This document shows positions 1 through 6,012 of a stretch of 6,580 nucleotides of DNA, one piece after another. Position numbers and translations under genes: made by a program. The notes under the pieces are model-generated. The model was not told where the DNA came from, searched no databases, and saw nothing but the letters and a program-made list of their open reading frames with translations. How positions within the stretch are numbered: position 1 is the first letter of the stretch; every line of letters begins with the position of its first letter. Origin of the DNA: CAWHOW01 sp050013795 (lineage in GTDB: Bacteria > Bacteroidota > Bacteroidia > Bacteroidales > CG2-30-32-10); assembly GCA_050013795.1 (NCBI GenBank), contig JBEKEO010000178.1, forward strand, positions 1 through 6,580, in the 5' to 3' direction.

Positions 1-3000
1 AAGCACATGGTTTAATGCCAGTTGACCAGATTGTGCAACGACAAATTCAGTTGAAACTTCCGTTAAATTATCATAACTATCCCATACCTTCAACTGTAAT
101 GTGTGTGTACCGTTGGTTAAATTGGAAAAAGGATACATTATTTTACCTTTTTGATAACTGTTAAGGTTTGCTTCATAGTAATCGTTTAAAACAATAGGGT
201 TTTGCGTATTGTTATCTAAAATAGCTTCTAAATTATGACCTACCCCATTTCCAACAGTATTAACCCCGATTGAATCAAAAATTGTTGCAATTAATATTGG
301 ATTTTGATTTGTCATTCCTCCATAAGCAAAAGTAGAATCATTAAGATACAGTTTTACCGAAGGGCCTATTTTGTCATTTGCAACATTAGTTTTTGAACCG
401 CCAATAATAAAGTATTTATTTTCATAATATCCACTTGCATTTGTGGAAGCGTTTTCGGCGTAATAACTAATCTTACCCAATCCATAATTGTATGCAATAT
501 CCTTGGGAACAACAAATGTAAATGAAAAATTTCCGTTTGTTACACTTGCTTTTCCTTTATATAAAATACTGTTCTGAATATAGAAATTTTCGACATAACC
601 ACCCGGATCATTTGCAAGTGTTGTACTTAATGTTGGTTTGTCATATACTGTAGGATAAATAATTCCATTGAAACTATTCAGCGGTATTCCATTCGGATCT
701 TGTATAATTCCGGAAATGGTAACCTTTTCAAATGCCTTTAATGTATCATACGTTGTATTTGCAGGATGCCCGTTAATGCTTGTAGTAATAACATTATTCA
801 CCGGATATGAAAGCCTTAATGCAGGATCGCCCAACAGAACATAATTATAATATGGCTCACTTGTCGAACCTGCATTTTTCGCTAACATATTAATCTCCCC
901 GAAAGTGGGGTAACTACCATTAATCTTTTTTAAAGCATAATGATAAAAATTACCGCATAAAAGATTATTTGAACCTTCCTCGGTAACACGGGAAGAAGTT
1001 AAAAGCGCTATTCCGCCACCATTTGCACTTAGTAAAACCATTTCTCCCGCTGCTATTTGAGCAGGGTTATCGTATACGCTAAACTGACATGTGGCGGTAA
1101 GGAAAAAAGGCATATTATTAATATTTGTCCAGCTTTGAATATCGGGAATTTGCAAAATTCTTTCAAGTGCCCACCCTAATTGCCCGCCATGACCAATATA
1201 ATTCATTATCAGGGCGCCTTTTGCAATTCTTCTGTTTATGGCATCTTCCACTTGGGGAAAACGTTGTCCGCCGGCTCCTGTTTCCACCTCATATGCATTG
1301 CTATATATTTTATCAACATTATAATTGAGGTAAGTAGAATCAATCATATTGGCATATCCTTCGGCTGATGCAAAAAAACTTTCATCATCAGCGCCGGTAA
1401 CCAAACAAATTACATTTCTCCAATCGCCCGTAGCTATAGAAGAAAAACTTGTACAACTGTTAGAATTGTTAGCCGGATTGTGTAATTGAAGGTACTGGTT
1501 AACTTTGTTCACCATAGTGTTTGCATCGGTTACAGTGTTAACAGGAAAGCGTCCGATTCCAACGTCTAATAAACCATACGGTCCTTCCGTAGAATCAAGA
1601 AATCCAAAAAAATCATCTGTGCAATAAGAACTTTCTTCATCCAAACTAAATCCATCTGAAGATTCGAAGGTCGGAACAAAATTCGTGTTATCAGTTAACC
1701 TGTTTTTGTAATCATAGGATGCATCGCCAAAAAGTAAAAGGTATTTAGGAGCTTCGCTGGCAGTAGTGTACTTATCGTAAAACATCTTTACAAAGTCCCT
1801 GATTGCTGACACATCCTGGTTGCCTGACGAAAACTCGTTATAAATCTGCTCAGGTGTAACAATAACATATGATAAATTATCATTTGTAAAGTGAATATTG
1901 CCTATTGCTTGTGCTTCACTTATATAATCGGGATAAGTAACAATAATCAAATTTGCAGAAGGAAGCCCATGTAGATCTTGATTAGCAATTTTCCCTAATA
2001 ACATAGGAGAAGAATAAGTGCTTCCGTCAAAAGCAACAAATTGCCTCAAAGAATCGGTGGGAAGCTTAAATATGGCGCTGTCGCCATTAGTTGAGAATTG
2101 TTGGTCTTTAACATTAACCGGGTTTGTAACATCCCAAATCATTAAATTAGAAAATGTATTAGTAGTAATTGCAAATTTTGAAATATTACCAGTTCCTACA
2201 GAAGAAATATTTCTGAAAAGTAATTGTGCGCCGGGAAGAAAAGTAAGCAGCCTTGTTGCATTTAATTCAACGTAATTCAACCAGCCAACAGCATTAGCAG
2301 TTGTTTTAGTAATGGTAACATTAACATTTGATGAAGCAGGGAAACTCATTGACCCGGGTACTGAATTAGCTGCCACATAATAGCTGGAAGCAGCAACATA
2401 TGGTATTGCGGTTGTATATGTATTGCCATTTGCATTAACAGTATAATAATTATTAGAAGTGTATTTTCCGGCAATATCAGTTTGAATATAAATGTTTGAA
2501 GCCGGATCAACATTGGGAAATTGGAAATTAAACGAATACGAGGTTTGTATATCGAAAAATTCGCCATACCATTCTTTTCCCGACAACATGAGATTTATAG
2601 AATCTTTTTCGTGTAATAAATAATCATTAAATTTTGTTATCACTTTGTTTGCCGGAGATGCAACTGAAGCCTGCTGCGCAATTCTTTTACCCGGACCAAT
2701 GTCAGTATTAATAAAATAATTAGTTGTCCTGCTGTAATAATTTGTCTGGTGATGAAATTTATTATCTGAACTGCTGTAATTCCATGTTGTTGGCGATTGT
2801 CCATAAAAAAGAATATAATCGGCGCTGCTAAAAGTATTGCTATCAGTATTTACATAAATAGCATTTTCAACCAGGTCGTCGTAACGGAAGCCGCTGTTGG
2901 CTTCGGGCAGCATGCCGCCGCCATTACCGTAAATCCTGATATTCTTAGGATTTAATGAAGAAACATTTATGCCCAGATTTTTAAGGTCGTTATAAGTAAG

Positions 3001-3657
3001 TTTATATATACCATTATCCGTTACTGCAATTTTATACCATGTTCCGCTGTCAAGAACAGAATGAGCGGCATAAGTTCTTTTTTTAACTATTGAAGGTTTT
3101 TTAACTTCCTTTACCAATTCAATTTTAAAACTTACCAGTTTCTCTACCCTGCCTGTTATTTTATTTATCCTGAGCGGTACAAATGAAACACATAGATAAG
3201 GCACCCTCTTTTCGGCTGCTGAAGTGGACTGAACAGAAATTTCGTTTGAAAGCTTTTTTGATTTAAGGAATATTGTTTCCTCACTGCTGCATTCTTTATA
3301 TTGCGGGTTGGTTATAATTGCCGAATACGAATAATTACCGGCAACCTTTATTTTTTCATAATAATACGGAAGCTGATGTTTAATGCTGGCGCCTTCGAAA
3401 GTTAAATATTCCTCAGTATATTCATCATTTACCTTGAATTTCTTTATCCCCTGCCATTTAATTTCGCGCACATCTTTGTCTTTTACCACATGCTCCACTT
3501 GCACGCCTGTCTTGCCGATAGGCTGGCTTTCGGGCTTTACAGCGCTGTGGGTTTCGGTTTGCTTAGTATGCTGCTGGGCAAACAACCCCTGCCTGCCTGT
3601 AAGGCAGATGAATGCCGTGAATAAAGGAACTAATGCTATAACGATTCTTTGTCGCAT
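1..3657 (-). CDS. porU: PorU, type IX secretion system C-terminal signal peptidase/sortase (C25 family), 3' end outside window
   Basis: PorU is the outer-membrane-associated cysteine protease of the T9SS. It removes the C-terminal sorting domain from cargo and joins the cargo to surface lipopolysaccharide. The frame is open from ATG 3657 to base 1 (1219 codons), and an in-frame stop at 3676-3678 fixes this ATG as the first. A signal peptide covers about residues 1-27, ending LFA|QQ. The PorU N-terminal signature DSGTWYKIAVTDNGIYKL starts at residue 203 and YGNGGGMLPEA lies at 243-253. The C25 domain runs from about 563 to 950: FGDASYDY around Asp645, VGIGRFPV, catalytic His823 in NYIGHGGQLGWALERIL, and nucleophile Cys857 in TATCQFSVYDNP, 34 residues after the His as in gingipains. 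It closes with LLGDPALRLSYP around Asp944. Beta-rich sequence follows up to LNHVL, just where family members usually continue into an NYPNPF-type tail, so probably under 100 residues are missing. An oddity is a short GC-rich inverted repeat within the signal peptide codons. In many genomes porV lies next to porU; that cannot be checked here. Confidence 0.95.
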   Translation of the reverse strand, partial: MRQRIVIALVPLFTAFICLTGRQGLFAQQHTKQTETHSAVKPESQPIGKTGVQVEHVVKDKDVREIKWQGIKKFKVNDEYTEEYLTFEGASIKHQLPYYYEKIKVAGNYSYSAIITNPQYKECSSEETIFLKSKKLSNEISVQSTSAAEKRVPYLCVSFVPLRINKITGRVEKLVSFKIELVKEVKKPSIVKKRTYAAHSVLDSGTWYKIAVTDNGIYKLTYNDLKNLGINVSSLNPKNIRIYGNGGGMLPEANSGFRYDDLVENAIYVNTDSNTFSSADYILFYGQSPTTWNYSSSDNKFHHQTNYYSRTTNYFINTDIGPGKRIAQQASVASPANKVITKFNDYLLHEKDSINLMLSGKEWYGEFFDIQTSYSFNFQFPNVDPASNIYIQTDIAGKYTSNNYYTVNANGNTYTTAIPYVAASSYYVAANSVPGSMSFPASSNVNVTITKTTANAVGWLNYVELNATRLLTFLPGAQLLFRNISSVGTGNISKFAITTNTFSNLMIWDVTNPVNVKDQQFSTNGDSAIFKLPTDSLRQFVAFDGSTYSSPMLLGKIANQDLHGLPSANLIIVTYPDYISEAQAIGNIHFTNDNLSYVIVTPEQIYNEFSSGNQDVSAIRDFVKMFYDKYTTASEAPKYLLLFGDASYDYKNRLTDNTNFVPTFESSDGFSLDEESSYCTDDFFGFLDSTEGPYGLLDVGIGRFPVNTVTDANTMVNKVNQYLQLHNPANNSNSCTSFSSIATGDWRNVICLVTGADDESFFASAEGYANMIDSTYLNYNVDKIYSNAYEVETGAGGQRFPQVEDAINRRIAKGALIMNYIGHGGQLGWALERILQIPDIQSWTNINNMPFFLTATCQFSVYDNPAQIAAGEMVLLSANGGGIALLTSSRVTEEGSNNLLCGNFYHYALKKINGSYPTFGEINMLAKNAGSTSEPYYNYVLLGDPALRLSYPVNNVITTSINGHPANTTYDTLKAFEKVTISGIIQDPNGIPLNSFNGIIYPTVYDKPTLSTTLANDPGGYVENFYIQNSILYKGKASVTNGNFSFTFVVPKDIAYNYGLGKISYYAENASTNASGYYENKYFIIGGSKTNVANDKIGPSVKLYLNDSTFAYGGMTNQNPILIATIFDSIGVNTVGNGVGHNLEAILDNNTQNPIVLNDYYEANLNSYQKGKIMYPFSNLTNGTHTLQLKVWDSYDNLTEVSTEFVVAQSGQLALNHVL
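3593..3607. repeat. Short GC-rich inverted repeat inside the porU signal peptide coding region
   Basis: CTGCCT, loop GTA, then AGGCAG forms a perfect 6-bp stem. The left arm is preceded by a further overlapping CTGC, giving CCTGCCTGCCTG. Read on the coding strand it contributes the residues CLTGRQG between the hydrophobic core and the LFAQQ cleavage site. The local GC content is far above the flanks. It resembles the short CTGCCTGCC-type palindromic repeats scattered in some Bacteroidota genomes, but only one copy is visible here, so membership in a repeat family is inference. Confidence 0.5.
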
Positions 3658-3828
3658 TCCTATTGGTCTTATTTTTTAATTAATCCCTGTAAAATCATTT
3701 ATTAATTAATTCAACTAACGTGGAAAAATTATAATTATTGCATATTTATAAAACTTTATTGTAAAATTACAAAAAAACCTTTAAAATAGCATGAAATTGT
3801 TTAATTTAGTGGTGTTAATTCTATTGCC
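3658..3828. promoter_or_regulatory. AT-rich divergent intergenic region between porU and the T9SS cargo gene
   Basis: This 171-bp spacer must carry the promoters of two genes read outward. It is very AT-rich, with TTAATTAAT and ATTAATTAATT motifs next to the porU start and long A and T runs in the middle. I found no box matching TAnnTTTG on either strand. The closest for the plus-strand gene is TAATTTAG at 3802-3809, one base off, without a TTG at the expected distance upstream. Neither start has a Shine-Dalgarno site; the cargo gene ATG is preceded by CTATTGCC. Confidence 0.35.
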
Positions 3829-4758
3829 ATGAAAAAGCTCATACTATTTATTATTGCTTTACTTGCTTTCATTATGAATACAAAAGCGCAGCATTATTAT
3901 ACTATACCCGATTCAAATGTTTATTGGGGCATACTGACTGATAATGGTTATAGTGGAACAACGTATTCGCTAGATGGAACGGATTCTATATTAAATGATA
4001 CTATAATCAATTCTCGTTCTTATACAAAATTATTTTCTATTCAGGATGTCCATCTTAAAATGTATGGTGGTGCATTTAGAAGCGATACTGATGGTTTAAC
4101 CTATTTTGTGCCTATGGATTCAACAAAAGAATTTCTTATAAGCGATTTTAGTAAAAATGTTGGCGACTCTGTTTATAATGTTTATTTTGCAACATATACA
4201 GGAGTAATAATTACAAATTTCTATGTAGATTCCGTGAATTATATTATGACTGGACCCTATTTATTGAAAAGAATGTACTTAACCTATAATGCATTTTTAC
4301 CTCCACCAAATAACCCACAAGGTCCTCTTATTTGGATTGAAAAAGTAGGATGTCCCTTTGGAGGATTTTTTAATAATCTTTATGAACCATTAGGTGGCGC
4401 CTGGTTACATTGTATGAGTTATGATGATACTACATATTATAATAATGGGTGGGGTGGCAATGTTAATGATCCTATTTATACTCAGGGGTATTGTGCTGAT
4501 CTTACAGGATTGAAAAACAAGAACCAAAATCCTTCAACAATTGATATTTTCCCCAATCCATCAATTGATAATATAACAATAAAATTCTCTCAAAACTCCA
4601 TTATCAAAATCCTAAACCTCGAAGGGCAAATAATAAACAGCCTTTCCGCAAAAGCGGGTAATACTTCAATTGATGTTTCCGCTTTCCCCTCCGGCATGTA
4701 TTTCGTGGAAATTAAAAGCGAAAAAGGCGTTGCGGTGAAGAAGTTTGTTAAAGAGTAA
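3829..4758 (+). CDS. Secreted protein with T9SS type A C-terminal sorting domain, function unknown
   Basis: This 309-residue exported protein is a likely client of the T9SS and of PorU. Residues 1-20 are a classical signal peptide (KK, hydrophobic LILFIIALLAFIM, then TKA|QH). The mature part (21 to about 235) is rich in Tyr, Asp, Asn, Gly and Thr. It shows the pattern of a widespread unnamed family of secreted Bacteroidota proteins: DSNVYWGI near the N-terminus, SDFSKNVGDSVYNV in the middle, and WIEKVGCPFGGFFNNL near 169-184. It has three cysteines (175, 195 and 222) that could form a disulfide. Residues 238-309 are the sorting domain, with IDIFPNPSIDNITIKF, ILNLEGQII, FPSGMYFVEI and a basic C-terminal end VKKFVKE. 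An in-frame stop at 3802-3804 supports the ATG chosen. No catalytic motif is visible, so the activity is unknown; a role outside the cell or on its surface follows from the tail. It is transcribed away from porU and appears to be a single-gene unit. Confidence 0.92.
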   Translation: MKKLILFIIALLAFIMNTKAQHYYTIPDSNVYWGILTDNGYSGTTYSLDGTDSILNDTIINSRSYTKLFSIQDVHLKMYGGAFRSDTDGLTYFVPMDSTKEFLISDFSKNVGDSVYNVYFATYTGVIITNFYVDSVNYIMTGPYLLKRMYLTYNAFLPPPNNPQGPLIWIEKVGCPFGGFFNNLYEPLGGAWLHCMSYDDTTYYNNGWGGNVNDPIYTQGYCADLTGLKNKNQNPSTIDIFPNPSIDNITIKFSQNSIIKILNLEGQIINSLSAKAGNTSIDVSAFPSGMYFVEIKSEKGVAVKKFVKE

Positions 4759-4776
4759 ATTATTGTTTATTTTTTT

Positions 4777-4866
4777 GACTCATCCCTAAATCCCTTCTCT
4801 ACATGTAGAGAAGGGACTTAAAAGCGGCTCCCCTCTTTGCTTGCAGAGAGGGGTTGGGGGTGAGTC
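4777..4866. repeat. 90-bp palindromic element with two internal hairpins (REP/MITE-like)
   Basis: The ends are GACTCA (4777-4782) and TGAGTC (4861-4866). The arms extend to 13 bp (4777-4789 with 4854-4866), and the only two mismatches become G-U pairs in RNA. Inside are two hairpins. Positions 4791-4816 form a perfect 26-base palindrome centred on ACATGT. Positions 4830-4839 pair with 4844-4853 (one wobble) around a CTTG loop. The joining stretch is CTTAAAAGCGGCT. The whole folds as a three-way junction. I recognise this layout (GACTCA ends, two C-rich/G-rich hairpins) as a common dispersed intergenic repeat of Bacteroidota. It begins 18 bases after the cargo gene stop and may end or stabilise that transcript, but there is no T-run after it as in a classical terminator. 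It contains no coding sequence. Confidence 0.8.
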
Positions 4867-4926
4867 TATAAAAAGCATACAACATTTATTTGCCTTCATT
4901 CCCTAAATATCATTATCGTTAAAAAC

Positions 4927-5005
4927 AGTTGATTTTACTTTTTCGCTAAAAGAAAATGCAAAATTGTTAATAACTTATTCCTTTATTTATATAATAAAAT
5001 CAACT
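4927..5005. repeat. 11-bp perfect inverted repeat flanking 57 bp, upstream of the 5050 promoter
   Basis: AGTTGATTTTA at 4927-4937 and its exact complement TAAAATCAACT at 4995-5005 are separated by 57 bp of AT-rich sequence. The right copy lies just before the -7 box at 5014-5021, where a repressor or activator would contact the promoter. It could be a pair of regulator sites, or chance in AT-rich DNA. Confidence 0.4.
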
Positions 5006-5013
5006 AACTTCCT

Positions 5014-5021
5014 TATATTTG
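5014..5021 (+). promoter_or_regulatory. Bacteroidota-type -7 promoter box
   Basis: TATATTTG fits the TAnnTTTG consensus of the primary sigma factor of Bacteroidota. No TTG is seen at the matching -33 distance; that region is TTTATTTATATAA, so the promoter may be weak or depend on an activator. Transcription would start near 5026-5028, about 23 bases before the ATG at 5050. Confidence 0.5.
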
Positions 5022-5049
5022 TGGTGTAAAACACTTAATACAGCAGCGA

Positions 5050-5193
5050 ATGCGCATTATCGTACCTTATAATAGTGCATTTTTACTGGTATATACGCGG
5101 GCGCCTCTTTCCAATATTCCCATCAAATATGCCCACCTTTCCTATATTGATTTTTTTGCTTCGCTTTCCGCGAACGCCTTTCACAGACGGTAA
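5050..5193 (+). CDS. Small ORF, 47 codons, apparently coupled to the following gene
   Basis: The predicted peptide starts MRIIVPYNSAFLLVYTR and ends FFASLSANAFHRR. It is the first ATG after the promoter at 5014-5021. Its TAA stop (5191-5193) is one base before the ATG of the next gene, the geometry of translational coupling. The peptide has no signal sequence or domain I recognise. The start codon sits in a perfect 10-bp palindrome, AATGCGCATT (5049-5058). It may be a real small protein, a leader peptide setting translation of the next gene, or the 5' part of a gene broken by a frameshift, since the next gene lies in the +1 frame. Coding status is uncertain because length and one position signal are the only support. 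Confidence 0.4.
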   Translation: MRIIVPYNSAFLLVYTRAPLSNIPIKYAHLSYIDFFASLSANAFHRR

Positions 5194-5194
5194 T

Positions 5195-5599
5195 ATGACA
5201 GAGGGGCAGCCGCGCCGGCAATGCTGGGTGGAGTGGACAGATAAAGCCGATATGGGCAAATTTGTCAATATCATGTGGGAAAGAAAATGCATATATACGC
5301 AAAGAGAACTGTATAATTTCTTCCTTAAACCCTTCAGCCAGTCAATAGTAAGGTGCAATGCACGAAAACTTGAATTGATTGCTTATCTGTTTCACCGTTT
5401 ATGTGCAAAAAGAATCATCAGGCGGAAAGGAGGTAAAGGGTATTTTGTATGCATTGAGAGGCGCTTTACAGACTTCGACAGAAAAAAATTTAAAAAAGAT
5501 TTACTAAAATACCTGAGTAGCGAGGTGCACCTGAAGAAAAGCTTCTATGCCCCTACCCGCAAGGAAGTGGAGGAAATTATAGCCTCCATTTTAAAGTAG
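5195..5599 (+). CDS. Small basic protein, possible winged-helix DNA-binding regulator, function unknown
   Basis: This is a 134-residue protein starting at ATG 5195 (MTEGQPRRQCWVEW). I chose this start because the codons before it, back to a GTG at 5075, overlap the small ORF at 5050-5193 and translate to an unlikely Phe/Pro-rich sequence. The frame continues from the predicted start without interruption to TAG at 5597. The protein is strongly basic, with clusters RIIRRKGGKG (73-82), ERRF and DRKKFKKD (95-102). Residues 58-72 (KLELIAYLFHRLCAK) look like a recognition-type helix. The stretch RIIRRKGGKGYFVCIERRF then looks like a beta-hairpin wing, suggesting a winged-helix fold. There is no signal peptide or membrane segment, so it is probably cytoplasmic. 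Three tandem 11-bp repeats begin five bases after its stop, which would fit a regulator next to its binding sites. I do not recognise the family by name, and the DNA-binding role is inference from charge and pattern only. Confidence 0.6.
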   Translation: MTEGQPRRQCWVEWTDKADMGKFVNIMWERKCIYTQRELYNFFLKPFSQSIVRCNARKLELIAYLFHRLCAKRIIRRKGGKGYFVCIERRFTDFDRKKFKKDLLKYLSSEVHLKKSFYAPTRKEVEEIIASILK

Positions 5600-5603
5600 C
5601 AAA

Positions 5604-5636
5604 ACCTACTATTGACCTACTATTAACCTACTATTG
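5604..5636 (+). repeat. Three head-to-tail 11-bp direct repeats (possible operator or iteron array)
   Basis: ACCTACTATTG (5604-5614), ACCTACTATTA (5615-5625) and ACCTACTATTG (5626-5636) are contiguous and identical except for the last base. An 11-bp period is about one helical turn, placing the three copies on one face of the DNA. They end 11 bases before the TTG of the promoter at 5648-5679, a usual place for activator or repressor sites. Confidence 0.85.
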
Positions 5637-5647
5637 CAGTTTTCGGA

Positions 5648-5679
5648 TTGACATACGGCATTGCAGGGTGCTACCTTTG
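5648..5679 (+). promoter_or_regulatory. Bacteroidota-type promoter (TTG - 21 bp - TACCTTTG)
   Basis: TTG (5648-5650, in GGATTGACA) and TACCTTTG (5672-5679) match the -33 and -7 elements, with a 21-bp spacer. This is the best promoter match in the window. Transcription would start near 5684-5687 and run through the 21-bp repeats into the gene at 6013, giving a leader of about 330 bases unless the small ORF inside it is translated. Confidence 0.65.
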
Positions 5680-5692
5680 TATTGCTTTTACA

Positions 5693-5995
5693 ATGCTTTC
5701 AGCCATTTGCACAAGCCAAAAATTGAAAAAGAAAGCCATGATAACAATAATAAATAATAACATATTACCAAAGACCAGTTTTATTTCGCGAAGGAGCGCA
5801 CAGAAAGTTTCTGGCTATCCGCAGAAAGTTTCTGGCTACAGCCAGACAGCATGTGGCTATTCCCAGAATGTTTGTGGCTATAGCCGGAAAGTTTGTGGCT
5901 ATTCCTTCGTTTTACCAGGGAGAGCATTCCGTTTTTTTCGGGATATCATACAAAAACCAAGCAACATTGATTTTTTACTAACTCAATTAATATAA
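5693..5995 (+). CDS. Possible 100-residue ORF with five heptapeptide repeats; may not be translated
   Basis: From ATG 5693 the frame stays open for 100 codons. Residues 37-71 are five 7-residue units: QKVSGYP, QKVSGYS, QTACGYS, QNVCGYS and RKVCGYS. Because the DNA unit is exactly 21 bp the frame is kept. The GY[SP] end is retained even though the Ser codons alternate between AGC and TCC, which differ at two positions. That is a mild sign of protein-level constraint. Against coding, the N-terminal part (TSQKLKKKAMITIINNNILPK) and the tail are low in character, the ATG would lie only about eight bases from the predicted transcript start, and no known domain is seen. An inner ATG at 5738 is an alternative start. 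It may simply be the 5' leader of the 6013 gene. Confidence 0.25.
   Translation: MLSAICTSQKLKKKAMITIINNNILPKTSFISRRSAQKVSGYPQKVSGYSQTACGYSQNVCGYSRKVCGYSFVLPGRAFRFFRDIIQKPSNIDFLLTQLI
5801..5905 (+). repeat. Five contiguous 21-bp tandem repeats
   Basis: Units lie at 5801-5821, 5822-5842, 5843-5863, 5864-5884 and 5885-5905, with no spacers and no length change. The conserved core is about CAGAAAGTTTSTGGCTAT, and the last bases vary. Units 1 and 2 contain the dyad CAGAAA-G-TTTCTG, which decays in later units. The junctions after units 2 and 4 form palindromes GGCTACAGCC (5834-5843) and GGCTATAGCC (5876-5885), exactly 42 bp apart. The first extends to a 7-bp hairpin, TCTGGCT-AC-AGCCAGA (5831-5846). 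Units 3 and 5 end in TTCC instead, so there is an alternating 42-bp order. Confidence 0.95.
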
Positions 5996-6012
5996 ACTTA
6001 AAATTTAAAATT

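Larger units (their letters stand above)
5600..6012 (+). other. 413-bp stretch between genes, carrying repeats, a promoter and a leader
   Basis: There is no convincing conserved gene in this stretch. In order it holds the 11-bp triple repeat (5604-5636), a TTG...TACCTTTG promoter (5648-5679), an A-rich segment with AATAATAAATAATAAC (about 5745-5760), and the five 21-bp repeats (5801-5905). It ends in an AT-rich run (5960-6012) before the ATG at 6013. No Rho-independent terminator was found after the 5195 gene. One weak ORF crosses the repeats and is listed separately. Confidence 0.7.

Noticed and set aside
1125..1368. Plus-strand ORFs of 67 and 62 codons
   Set aside because: They are antisense to the porU catalytic region containing His823, which is strongly conserved coding sequence.
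2018..2275. Plus-strand ORF of 85 codons
   Set aside because: It is antisense to porU, with no start context or domain.
2346..2567. Minus-strand ORF of 73 codons
   Set aside because: It is an alternative frame within porU; the porU frame is open and fits the family throughout.
3383..3679. Plus-strand ORF of 98 codons
   Set aside because: It is antisense to the porU N-terminus; its hydrophobic stretch is the complement of signal-peptide codons and the GC-rich repeat.
4791..4816. Rho-independent terminator of the cargo gene
   Set aside because: The perfect palindrome is not followed by a T-run on either strand and belongs to the larger 90-bp element, so classical termination is not supported.
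5075..5194. N-terminal extension of the basic protein from GTG 5075
   Set aside because: It overlaps the better-placed small ORF at 5050-5193 and gives an unlikely Phe/Pro/Ile-rich sequence. ATG 5195 directly after a stop is a better start.
5083..5358. Minus-strand ORF of 91 codons
   Set aside because: It lies antisense to the small ORF and the basic protein, with no recognisable domain; a shadow frame.
5801..5905. CRISPR array
   Set aside because: The 21-bp units are directly contiguous with no unique spacers, and no cas gene is visible.
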